Shown in pieces: positions 12,248 to 20,665 of a stretch of 54,355 nucleotides of DNA (position 1 is its first letter; the number at the start of each line of letters is the position of its first letter). The position numbers and the translations under genes are program-made. The stretch covers positions 1 through 54,355 of the forward strand of contig NZ_CABHOU010000022.1 in the NCBI RefSeq assembly GCF_902168175.1, in the 5' to 3' direction. This DNA comes from an uncultured Chitinophaga sp. GTDB taxonomy: Bacteria; Bacteroidota; Bacteroidia; Chitinophagales; Chitinophagaceae. The notes under the pieces were generated by a model. That model made no database searches. It had not been told where the DNA came from and saw only the letters and a list, made by a program, of their open reading frames with translations.

Positions 12248-14896
12248 CTACAGTTTTATCAGTGTGATTACCTGTTTGCCTATGCCTTGCGTTACTTCTA
12301 CGAAGTATACACCGGCAGTGTAATTGGCGCCAAGGGTAATGGTGCTGTTTGCAGCTACGTTATTGCGGTTTTCAATAATTCTTCCGGAAAGATTGTACAC
12401 CCTTACATTCATCGGTATACCCAGTTTGCTCTTCATTACCAGGGTGAACTGGTTGGCCGACGGGTTAGGCCTTGCCTGTACGTCGATAGTGCCTGGTACC
12501 AGTTCGCCGAGACCATAGATGAATTGTAACACGTATACCTGTGTTTGTTGCGTGCTGGTGTTGCCTGCAGCATCGGTAGCGGTTACGGTGATGGTGTATA
12601 CTCTGTACTGACCAGTATTGCTACGCACTGCTCTCAGTTTCACATGGTGAGCATCTGTTACTTCCCAGTCGTTGCCTGCATTAGGATCGTTGCTGGTTAC
12701 GGTTACAGTGGTAGTTACGGCACCGCAGTTGTCGCTGGTGTTGTAGTACAGGGTTACGTTCCTCATTTGGTTGTTTGGCAGAATGAGTACTGGTGGCGTA
12801 ACAACCAGGTTGCTGATCACAGGTTTTTCCTGGTCGGCAATCACTACGTTGTAGCTGTAAGCGGCTACGTTGCCATTCACATCACTAACGCTCCAGTTCA
12901 CGGTGGTAGTGCCTTTGGCGAAGGTTACGCCTTGCAGACTGTTGCTGTTAACTGGTTGCGAAGTAACACCTCCGTATGTAAGCGTATAACTGTATGTAAG
13001 TGTTGGTGAGCAATTGTCAACGGCGGTGATATCGAATTGTTTACCGGCCACAAGTAAACATTTACCTGCTGCAGTACCTGCGGTAATAGTGCCATTGTTA
13101 GCGGCAGTTGCGGTAATTACCGGCGCTAAGGAATCTACTGTGCTAACACTGAAGTAACAGGTGTCGGCCTTGCCGCCGGCATTGGTCGCAATAAGTGCTA
13201 CCTGTGTAATACTGCCCGATGCGAGCAGCGTGCCTGCCAGTGGTTGCTGTGTAAGCGTAACACCAGTAGTGTCGTTCACGAGGGCGAGCGAAGTGTAATC
13301 TGGTAGTGTGGCGGTGCAGTTACTATCCAGCGGTAATACCTGGTCGCCTGCACACAATATATCCGGGGCCTGGTTAGCGCTGATGTTGGAGATGATACTT
13401 TCGTTGTGATAACGGTCCAGTGAAGTAACGAGATAGTAGTAAGTCGTGTTTGGTAAAATAGTTTTATCCGTAAACGTGGTCGTATCTGTACTGGTGATGG
13501 ACAGAATGTTAGCGACACTGTCTGTATTGATTTGAGGAGTAGTGCCACGGTACACAACGAACTGCCTTGCACGGTTACTTTCATCGCCGTTAAACAAAGG
13601 TTTCATCCATGTGAGCGTTACGGAGTCGGCGGCGGAGAGAGAAGCGTAAACCGCTGAAGGGGCATCAGGAGCAATGCTATCGCGCCATGGCATGTTGGGC
13701 ATAAGCGCGGGTTTGCTGTAGAAGTCGAGTCGCAGTGAATCGCGGAAACCGAGTTTGGTGGTTACGCGCATGCTGGAAGTATTGTATACCGACTGCCCGT
13801 ACACATTGCTAAACGTGCGGTTAAACCTCACTTCGTTCGGGATCTGCGAAGGGTTTGCCCAGTTAACGCCCTGCGCAGGATCGTTTACTTTGTAACCGGC
13901 CAGGCCAATATAGATATGACGACCGTTAGCATTGTTGTTCCACCAGGGAACGATTACGCTATAGTTAGCGCCGGGCTGGCCCATATACCAGTACACCTGC
14001 GGCATAATGTAATCTACAATGCCTTGTTGCAGCCACTTCTTCGTATCCGCGTAAAGGGTGGTGTAATGCTCAAGCCCACTGGTAGCAGTACCTATTTCGG
14101 GATTGGTGCTGTTGCGGTAAATGCCCGATGGCGATACGCCGAATTTCACCCAGGGTTTCAGTGTTTTGATGGTATCGTACAACCTTCCGATGAGCATGGT
14201 AACATTATCCCTGCGCCAGTCGCCGCGAACGGTGAAGCCGCGTGGATCGGCATTGTAGGTGCTGTCGTCGTTGTAAGGTGTTACTCCTGCCGCTGCAGAA
14301 GGTGGATAGAAATAGTCGTCGAAATGAATACCATCTACATCGTAGCGGCTCACGATATCGGTAATTACGCTGGTGATGTAGTCGCGCACCTGCGGTATAC
14401 CGGGATCGAGTACACGTAATGTGCCCTGGCTCAGCAGCCAGTCGGGATGTTGTTTGGCAACATGCGATGAGGCGAAGGAGGGCAGGTTGTTACTGTTCGC
14501 CACTGCGCGGTAGGGATTGATCCAGGCGTGGAACTCGATACCGCGTTTATGACATTCGTCGATCATAAACTGCATAGGGTCCCAGAAAATGCCTGGGGCC
14601 ACGCCCTGCGTGCCTGTTAAGTCTGCACTCCAGGGATCGATGCTGCTTGGATATAATGCATCGCACTGGCTGCGTACCTGTATATATAAAGAGGTAATGC
14701 CCGTAGCCTTATGATGATCAACAATGCTGATGAACGCAGCCCTTTGTTGTGCGGGCGTTTGCGTTCTGTTAGGCCAGTCGATGTTGGCGTACGTAGCAAT
14801 CCATGCGCCGCGCAGCTCGCGTTTGGGAGCAGTTTGGGCGGAACAGAAAATGGTCAGGAAGCTGAAAAACAGCAATGGGGGTAGAAGTCGCATCAT
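12248..14896 (-). CDS. secreted GHL10 (DigH-like) glycoside hydrolase with T9SS tail
   Basis: 882 residues. Signal peptide to about residue 20 (FCSAQ). The GHL10/DUF187 hydrolase domain spans about 28-380, starting ELRGAWIATYANIDWP and carrying the motif DVDGIHFDDYFYPP near 187-200, whose Asp residues are the likely catalytic acids. A fibronectin-III-like domain follows (about 410-510, SAVYASLSAADSVTLTWMKP), then HYR/Ig-like repeats with paired Cys (about 520-785). The last ~80 residues (NPSANQFTLVM … YTAGVYFVEVTQGIGKQVITLIKL) form a type IX secretion C-terminal domain, so the enzyme is secreted or surface-anchored. E. coli DigH of this family cuts peptide-free peptidoglycan strands; the same substrate is possible but unproven here. 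The gene is monocistronic, with promoter at 14925-14955. Confidence 0.9.
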   Translation of the reverse strand: MMRLLPPLLFFSFLTIFCSAQTAPKRELRGAWIATYANIDWPNRTQTPAQQRAAFISIVDHHKATGITSLYIQVRSQCDALYPSSIDPWSADLTGTQGVAPGIFWDPMQFMIDECHKRGIEFHAWINPYRAVANSNNLPSFASSHVAKQHPDWLLSQGTLRVLDPGIPQVRDYITSVITDIVSRYDVDGIHFDDYFYPPSAAAGVTPYNDDSTYNADPRGFTVRGDWRRDNVTMLIGRLYDTIKTLKPWVKFGVSPSGIYRNSTNPEIGTATSGLEHYTTLYADTKKWLQQGIVDYIMPQVYWYMGQPGANYSVIVPWWNNNANGRHIYIGLAGYKVNDPAQGVNWANPSQIPNEVRFNRTFSNVYGQSVYNTSSMRVTTKLGFRDSLRLDFYSKPALMPNMPWRDSIAPDAPSAVYASLSAADSVTLTWMKPLFNGDESNRARQFVVYRGTTPQINTDSVANILSITSTDTTTFTDKTILPNTTYYYLVTSLDRYHNESIISNISANQAPDILCAGDQVLPLDSNCTATLPDYTSLALVNDTTGVTLTQQPLAGTLLASGSITQVALIATNAGGKADTCYFSVSTVDSLAPVITATAANNGTITAGTAAGKCLLVAGKQFDITAVDNCSPTLTYSYTLTYGGVTSQPVNSNSLQGVTFAKGTTTVNWSVSDVNGNVAAYSYNVVIADQEKPVISNLVVTPPVLILPNNQMRNVTLYYNTSDNCGAVTTTVTVTSNDPNAGNDWEVTDAHHVKLRAVRSNTGQYRVYTITVTATDAAGNTSTQQTQVYVLQFIYGLGELVPGTIDVQARPNPSANQFTLVMKSKLGIPMNVRVYNLSGRIIENRNNVAANSTITLGANYTAGVYFVEVTQGIGKQVITLIKL

Positions 14897-14924
14897 ATTA
14901 GTGGAGTTTTTTTGGTTGACCTTT

Positions 14925-14955
14925 CTAATTTAAGTGATAAATCGGGTATTTGCAA
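14925..14955 (-). promoter_or_regulatory. promoter of the GHL10 gene
   Basis: Minus-strand TTG (14955-14953), a 20-nt spacer and TAAATTAG (14932-14925) fit TTG-N20-TAnnTTTG with one mismatch. It lies about 30 bases upstream of the ATG at 14896. Confidence 0.55.
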
Positions 14956-15138
14956 GTTTTTGCGGGTTGTTTCGGCACAAACATGCACCAATTAGCAGAT
15001 TTTGCCAGTTTAACTGAATTACTTCGGCATAAACGTGCAATAAGTATTATCCTGGGGCCCACTTAAATCAACCTTCAGGGTATAGCTTCACCATACATCC
15101 CAATTGTTGCGGGCTAAGGGTGTTATGCCCTGCAAACA

Positions 15139-15237
15139 GGATAATACATACACCTTAGATATAAGGAACATGGAAGATGGATATAAGGTGAGCGGCACCT
15201 GAGCGGTACGTGAGCGGACGATGAGCGGACGGTGAGG
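15139..15237. repeat. 11-bp periodic array 1 (nine units)
   Basis: Nine consecutive 11-bp units can be laid out without gaps. The last four are clear tandem copies (GGCACCTGAGC, GGTACGTGAGC, GGACGATGAGC, GGACGGTGAGG). The first five are diverged (GGATAATACAT, ACACCTTAGAT, ATAAGGAACAT, GGAAGATGGAT, ATAAGGTGAGC). It lies in the 830-bp gene-free region between the GHL10 and SusC genes and directly abuts an interspersed repeat element. Function unknown. Confidence 0.7.
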
Positions 15238-15304
15238 CATGTTTTAGTACACGCGGGTGTGTTTGCGACAGCGTTTGGCCATCCCTGCCCAGTGTTGTTC
15301 AGCC

Positions 15305-15330
15305 GCTGAAGGGAGTGACACAACGGCGGC
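15305..15330 (-). repeat. 26-bp inverted repeat, right copy
   Basis: Exact reverse complement of 11866-11891. The flanking 15240-15304 looks like the rest of a longer (~90-bp) element and includes CACGCGGGTGTG (15251-15262 region), a 12-mer also found at 40524-40535. Confidence 0.8.
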
Positions 15331-15498
15331 CGGGTGTTGATCAAACACTTGTTAAATAAATTTTTTAAAAAGCTTTTATGTAAGAGAAATATTTTTTAAT
15401 ATTGATCTTAGTTTTTAAAATAAATTGAAAAGTAGGAAGAGGAGCTGGTAACTATATATAATTATACCTATTACCGGACGTGGCATTTTAAAAAGCCT

Positions 15499-15527
15499 GT
15501 TATGAATACCAGGGAACCGTTATGAAT
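15499..15527 (+). promoter_or_regulatory. possible operator: 9-bp direct repeat upstream of SusC operon
   Basis: GTTATGAAT occurs twice (15499-15507 and 15519-15527), exactly 20 bp apart, so both copies face the same side of the helix. It lies 200 bp upstream of the SusC start. Direct repeats of this kind bind dimeric activators of sus-type operons. No regulator gene lies next to it. The rest of 15331-15727 is AT-rich and without a gene; a hairpin CCGGTA/TACCGG sits at 15621-15638. Confidence 0.35.
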
Positions 15528-15727
15528 TTCTGACAGGGGCACAATGCAGGGTCAACCACCGCTATTGTTTCCGCTTTAACATCAATCGGCCGAAAGGCAA
15601 TAAACTTAATACAACAAATGCCGGTATGCAGCTACCGGTTGGCGATGCTATTGCAAAAAAACGGCTGTTTACGAAAACCGACAACTAATTAAGATCAACC
15701 GAAATTTTAATAAACATCAATTCTATT

Positions 15728-18700
15728 ATGAATCAGTCAACACGTTCTTTAAAAGCCATGCGCAGGCTATTGCTCATGATGTTGAGTTTTTTGCAGCTGG
15801 GGGCATTGTCGGCGCAATCGATAGTGGTGAAAGGCACCATTAAGGATGCGAAAGGTGAAGCATTACCCGGCGCTACCGTACAGGTAAAGGAGCCGAAAGC
15901 GGTTGTTGCGGCAGATGTTACCGGTGTTTTCCGGATCAACGCCAGCGGCCCGTCGGTAACGATTACAGTGAGTATGACGGGATATACACCGTCTACACTT
16001 ACGGTGCCTACTAACAAAGACATACAGGTAACACTGCAGGAAAGCTCTACCGGTCTCGGTGAGGTAGTGGTGGTGGGTTACGGCCAGCAGAAACGCGCTA
16101 CAGTGGTTGGCTCTGTATCGCAGATCAGCGGTGAGCAACTGAAACAAATGCCTGCCATGAACGTAACGAACATGTTGTCGGGCCGTTTGCCGGGTTTAAC
16201 CACCCTGCAGCAATCAGGCCGCCCCGGAGCGGATGATGCCACCTTACGCATTCGTGGTACAGGCACATACGGTGCTGCTGCTCCACTTATTATTATTGAT
16301 GATGTGCAACGTCCGTCGTTCAGCAACCTGGACCCGAACGAGATTGAATCCATTACGATATTAAAAGACGCAGTATCGACTGCTGTTTACGGTTTGCAGG
16401 CTGCGAACGGTATTATTCTAATCACTACAAAAAAGGGTAAGAACCAACGCCCGGTAGTTAGCTACAGCGGCGCAGTTACACGCAATCAGAACACGCGTTT
16501 CCCGAAGTTCCTGAACGGGCCGGATTATATGGAATGGTATAACAAGGGTACGGACATGGATAACGATTACCGGGAGAACAACGGTTTGAACCTGGTCCCT
16601 TATACTTACACACAGGAGCAGATAGATGCCGTAAGGAACGGTACTAACACCAACCCGATGTTGGGTAACACCGACTGGATCGGTTTGCTTACGGGCAATA
16701 AGGCTTACTCTCAGCAACATAACGTGGAAGTAAGAGGTGGTACGGATAAAGTAAAATACTTTACGTCCGCAGGTATGTTAAGCCAGGATGGTGTGGTAAA
16801 GAACACAGGCTTTAAACGTTACAACGTACGTGCAAATGTGCAGGCCGACCTCAGCGATCTGCTGACTGTAGGGATGAACATTGGTGCACGCCAGCAGCAG
16901 GGCAGAACGCCTGGTATTTCGCCGGATAACACGGCTTACATGAACCCCTTTTACCAGGCGGTGCGTATGTTGCCGAATATGCCGATGTACTCGCCGGATG
17001 GTTTGCCTGTAGCCTATTACAGCAACGCAGGATGGATAAACCCCATTGCTGCGGTTGAACAATCGGGTTACCAGAACAGCGAGTCGAACGTGTTCCAGGG
17101 CCAGGTAAACGCTACGCTGAAAGTGCCTTATGTAAAAGGACTTGAAGTGAAATTGCTCACTGCGTACGATAAAACAAGTACTGAAAATAAAGGCTGGTTA
17201 ACGAACTATAACATGATGGGCCGCGACCGCGACCAGGTAACCGGTAACTGGACGCCGATATTTACGCAGCCAGGTGTTACGAAGAACTCGCTGCGCCAGT
17301 CGTACGGACAGAACTACCGCAAAACTTTTCAGCCGAGCATCAACTACAACAACTCCTTTGGTGATCATGGTGTAAGTGCGTTATTGTTGTATGAATGGTC
17401 GCAGGCTGGTAGCAGTATTTTCTCTACCGGTGCCAGCAACTTCCAGTTAACAGATATTAAGGAGATCGATTACGGCAGCACCGATCCCAACGACTGGATA
17501 TCGCCAACAGGCAGCAGCCGTATCACCAACTCCAGGGCGGGTTTGGTTGCACGTTTGAACTATAACTACAAAGAAAAGTACCTCCTTGAAATCGCTAACC
17601 GTTGGGATGCTTCCGTAAACTTTACGAAAGAGAACCGCTGGGCAGCCTTCCCTGCAGTGGGTTTAGGCTGGGTAGTAAGCAAAGAGGACTTCTTCAATAC
17701 TCTTCCTGAAGTAGATTTTATTAAACTGAAAGGTTCCGTTGGCCGCCTGGGTAACGATAACACTGCGGCCTTCTCTTACATGCAAACGTACATGTTAACA
17801 GATGGCCCCGTGATGGTGATTGGCGGTGTTCCAACAGCAGCTTTATACACCAGCGCGCCTCCGAATGTGAACATTCACTGGGAAACAGCGATGTCGTACA
17901 GCGGTGGTTTCGAATCGATTTTCTATAAAGGAAAACTCGGTTTGGACGTAGAGTTTTTCTACAAAAAAACCAGCGACATCCTCGACAACCCGGGTACACA
18001 GGTGCCTTTATCAATGGGTGGTTATGCGCCGGCATCGTTTAACTACGGTATTATGGATAACCGCGGTATAGACCTGCAGATCCGTCACCGTAACAATATT
18101 GGCAAGTTTGAATATGGCGTAACCGGTAACTTTAACTGGGCACGTAATAAAGTATTACGCCGCGCACAAAACTCGGGCGTAGCTGCAGACCTTAGCATTA
18201 TTGGTCGTCCTGTGGGCACTAAGTATGGTTTTGTAACAGATGGCATGTACCAGAACTGGAAAGAAGCATTGGACGCACCTTCTCCAAGTGGTGGTGTGGT
18301 AGCACCCGGTTTCTTCCGTTACCGCGATCTGAATGGCGATGGCCGCATTACCCGTACCGACGACTTCACCGTAATTGGCCGCAGCAATATGCCCGAACTG
18401 ATGTATGGTTTGAACATCGACATGCGTTATGGCCAGTTTGATTTCACTGCCTTATTACAGGGTGCTGCGCTTTGCGACGTATCGCTGGCAGGTACTTACG
18501 AAGGATCGAGCGGCACGAGCGGTGTAGATGATAACACCCCTTTTACCAAACCTTTCTATGGTTATGGTAACGCACCTTACTTCCTGGTAGAAAATGCATG
18601 GTCGCCCGAGAACCCTAACGCAGAATTCCCGCGCCTCACAGCTTACAAAGCATCACTCTCTGCACACAACGCACACATCAACTCCGGCTGGATCCGCGAC

Positions 18701-18919
18701 GGGTCGTACCTGCGTTTGAAGTCAGCGCAGTTGGGTTACACCGTGCCTAAGCACCTGTTGAAAATGGCGAAAATCGAATCGTTCAGGATATATGCTTCCG
18801 GCTTTAACCTTATTACCTGGGACAAGCTGAAGTACCTCGATCCGGAAATGCCTAACGTGAACAACGGTTTCTATCCGCAGCAGCGCATGTATACAGCTGG
18901 TGTAAATGTTACATTCTAA
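15728..18919 (+). CDS. SusC/RagA-family TonB-dependent transporter
   Basis: 1063 residues. Signal peptide about 1-30 (ending GALSAQ), carboxypeptidase-D-like Ig domain about 33-110 (VKGTIKDAKGEALPGATVQVKE), TonB-box region GLGEVVVVGYGQQKRATVVG, plug with LKDAVSTAVYGLQAANGIILITTKKG, and the barrel ending MYTAGVNVTF. Unlike the transporter at 2476-5841 it has no STN domain, and no sigma/FecR pair lies nearby, so regulation must come from elsewhere. It opens a six-gene plus-strand operon and pairs with the SusD homologue starting 11 bases downstream. The product is the outer-membrane pore for the operon's substrate. Confidence 0.95.
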   Translation: MNQSTRSLKAMRRLLLMMLSFLQLGALSAQSIVVKGTIKDAKGEALPGATVQVKEPKAVVAADVTGVFRINASGPSVTITVSMTGYTPSTLTVPTNKDIQVTLQESSTGLGEVVVVGYGQQKRATVVGSVSQISGEQLKQMPAMNVTNMLSGRLPGLTTLQQSGRPGADDATLRIRGTGTYGAAAPLIIIDDVQRPSFSNLDPNEIESITILKDAVSTAVYGLQAANGIILITTKKGKNQRPVVSYSGAVTRNQNTRFPKFLNGPDYMEWYNKGTDMDNDYRENNGLNLVPYTYTQEQIDAVRNGTNTNPMLGNTDWIGLLTGNKAYSQQHNVEVRGGTDKVKYFTSAGMLSQDGVVKNTGFKRYNVRANVQADLSDLLTVGMNIGARQQQGRTPGISPDNTAYMNPFYQAVRMLPNMPMYSPDGLPVAYYSNAGWINPIAAVEQSGYQNSESNVFQGQVNATLKVPYVKGLEVKLLTAYDKTSTENKGWLTNYNMMGRDRDQVTGNWTPIFTQPGVTKNSLRQSYGQNYRKTFQPSINYNNSFGDHGVSALLLYEWSQAGSSIFSTGASNFQLTDIKEIDYGSTDPNDWISPTGSSRITNSRAGLVARLNYNYKEKYLLEIANRWDASVNFTKENRWAAFPAVGLGWVVSKEDFFNTLPEVDFIKLKGSVGRLGNDNTAAFSYMQTYMLTDGPVMVIGGVPTAALYTSAPPNVNIHWETAMSYSGGFESIFYKGKLGLDVEFFYKKTSDILDNPGTQVPLSMGGYAPASFNYGIMDNRGIDLQIRHRNNIGKFEYGVTGNFNWARNKVLRRAQNSGVAADLSIIGRPVGTKYGFVTDGMYQNWKEALDAPSPSGGVVAPGFFRYRDLNGDGRITRTDDFTVIGRSNMPELMYGLNIDMRYGQFDFTALLQGAALCDVSLAGTYEGSSGTSGVDDNTPFTKPFYGYGNAPYFLVENAWSPENPNAEFPRLTAYKASLSAHNAHINSGWIRDGSYLRLKSAQLGYTVPKHLLKMAKIESFRIYASGFNLITWDKLKYLDPEMPNVNNGFYPQQRMYTAGVNVTF

Positions 18920-18930
18920 AACTTGCAGTA

Positions 18931-20637
18931 ATGATGATCAAAAAACTCCTCAATATAAAAAGAGCCTGCCTGCTGGCAGGAGCGATGACGGCGATGAACG
19001 GGTGTAGTATAGATGTTACACCGCCAGACAGGTATACAGAGGCGAGCATGTTTGCCAATCCGAAAAACATGGAGCTGTATATGATCGGTTTATATGCCGA
19101 GTTCAAAACCTTCGCATTCGGCGAGTTCCCTATCGGTTACAGCAATGCTACCGATGCACTTACCGATATCATGAAATATACCTCCACCGTATCCGGCAAC
19201 GGTACGGTGAATATACTGGCCACAGATGCGAGCAGGGTAAACGCCGCTGGTCCGCAGTTGAACTACTGGCAGGCAGGGTACTCGCGCATCCGCAGGGTGA
19301 ACGAGTTTCTGAACGGCCTGGCAAATTATGCGAAGGTAGATGAGGATACAAAGAAACGTTATGAGGCAGAAGCCCGTTTCGTGCGTGGTTATGTATACTT
19401 ATGGCTGGTTAAACTGCATGGCAGTGTGGTGTTGCTCGATAACATCGATCAGTACAGCACTTACAAACGCAACCGCTCTTCCGAAGATGAGTGTTATAAG
19501 TTCATCGCGGCTGATTTTGCATATGCCGCGGCTAACCTTCCTAAAGCATGGCCTACTACTGGTACCGGCCGTGCCACCAAAGGTGCAGCATTCGGCATGC
19601 TCGCCCGTACCTGGTTGTACGCAGCTTCCGTAGCCGATTACGACAAGAAGCAGTATAACGATGATGAGCTTACCGGTATCCCTAATGCGAATGCAACCAC
19701 TTATTACACCAACGCCGCTGCTGCATCCGACTCTGTGATCCAGTTGGCGGGCGAAGGTTATTATAAACTGGAAGATTCGTACGCTGCTGCATTTACCAAC
19801 AAGAACAGCAAAGAATCAGTATTTAAGATCGATTACGTAGCACCGGGTCTTACGCACAACCACGACCTCGGTTTTGCACCTAAAGGAGATTATCCCGATA
19901 ACTGTTTAGTATATGGCGTACCCACCGCCGAACTGGTAGATGAATATGAAATGTCCGACGGGTCCAAGTTTGACTGGAACAACCCGGTACATGCGGCTAA
20001 TCCTTACCAGAACAGGGAACTCCGTTTCGGTGCGTCCATCCTGTTTAACGGTGCGTCCTGGAAAGCGCGTACCATTAATACTACACCCGGTTCTGTAGAA
20101 GGTTTTGTGCAGTACGGCAGCACCACCGATCCTAAAACAACTGTTACAGGTTATTATATCCGGAAGATGCTGACGCCCGAAGCCACCAATTTCGTGCAGT
20201 TGAAAAGCACCCTTAGCTGGAACGAGATGCGTTATGCGGAAGTATTGCTGATCAATGCAGAAGCAAAAGCAAAGATCAATAACATTGAAGGTGCCCGTAC
20301 ATCACTGAAGGTAGTACGCGACCGTGCGAATGTGCCGGTAACTAATGCTGTAAATGCAGACCAGATGATGGTGGCAATAGAGCATGAACGTAAACTGGAA
20401 CTGGCTTTCGAAGGTCACCGTTACTGGGACCTCCGCCGCTGGCGTAAAGCGCACATCGTGCTGAACGCGGTAAGGTTTCATGGCCATAAGGTAACACCTA
20501 ACGGCGCAACATTTAAGTATGAAGTAGTGGAGGCAGATGATGCGGACAGGCAGTTTATCAAGGCAATGTACTACATGCCTATTATCACCAACGAATTGCA
20601 GGCTAACACAGGTCTTGATCAGATTAAACCCTGGTAA
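18931..20637 (+). CDS. SusD/RagB-family outer-membrane lipoprotein
   Basis: 568 residues with a lipoprotein signal ending MNGC (Cys at about 25). The helical SusD core (EAEARFVRGYVYLWLVKLHGSV, RATKGAAFGMLARTWLYAA) and the C-terminal signature VRDRANVPV...IEHERKLELAFEGHRYWDLRRWRKA are clear. It forms the lid over the SusC barrel encoded just upstream. Substrate not readable from sequence. Confidence 0.95.
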   Translation: MMIKKLLNIKRACLLAGAMTAMNGCSIDVTPPDRYTEASMFANPKNMELYMIGLYAEFKTFAFGEFPIGYSNATDALTDIMKYTSTVSGNGTVNILATDASRVNAAGPQLNYWQAGYSRIRRVNEFLNGLANYAKVDEDTKKRYEAEARFVRGYVYLWLVKLHGSVVLLDNIDQYSTYKRNRSSEDECYKFIAADFAYAAANLPKAWPTTGTGRATKGAAFGMLARTWLYAASVADYDKKQYNDDELTGIPNANATTYYTNAAAASDSVIQLAGEGYYKLEDSYAAAFTNKNSKESVFKIDYVAPGLTHNHDLGFAPKGDYPDNCLVYGVPTAELVDEYEMSDGSKFDWNNPVHAANPYQNRELRFGASILFNGASWKARTINTTPGSVEGFVQYGSTTDPKTTVTGYYIRKMLTPEATNFVQLKSTLSWNEMRYAEVLLINAEAKAKINNIEGARTSLKVVRDRANVPVTNAVNADQMMVAIEHERKLELAFEGHRYWDLRRWRKAHIVLNAVRFHGHKVTPNGATFKYEVVEADDADRQFIKAMYYMPIITNELQANTGLDQIKPW

Positions 20638-20665
20638 GCATTTTTAACACCGCAAAACTATTATC

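Noticed and set aside
13916..14419. Plus-strand 167-codon frame opposite the GHL10 domain
   Set aside because: It is antisense to the conserved hydrolase domain including its catalytic motif; no independent support.
15139..15237. CRISPR array
   Set aside because: The unit is 11 bp with no spacers, and there are no cas genes in the window; the same holds for 39946-40121.
11866..15330. Composite transposon bounded by the 26-bp inverted repeats
   Set aside because: No transposase, integrase or target-site duplication is visible; the flanks differ in length and look like interspersed repeat copies.
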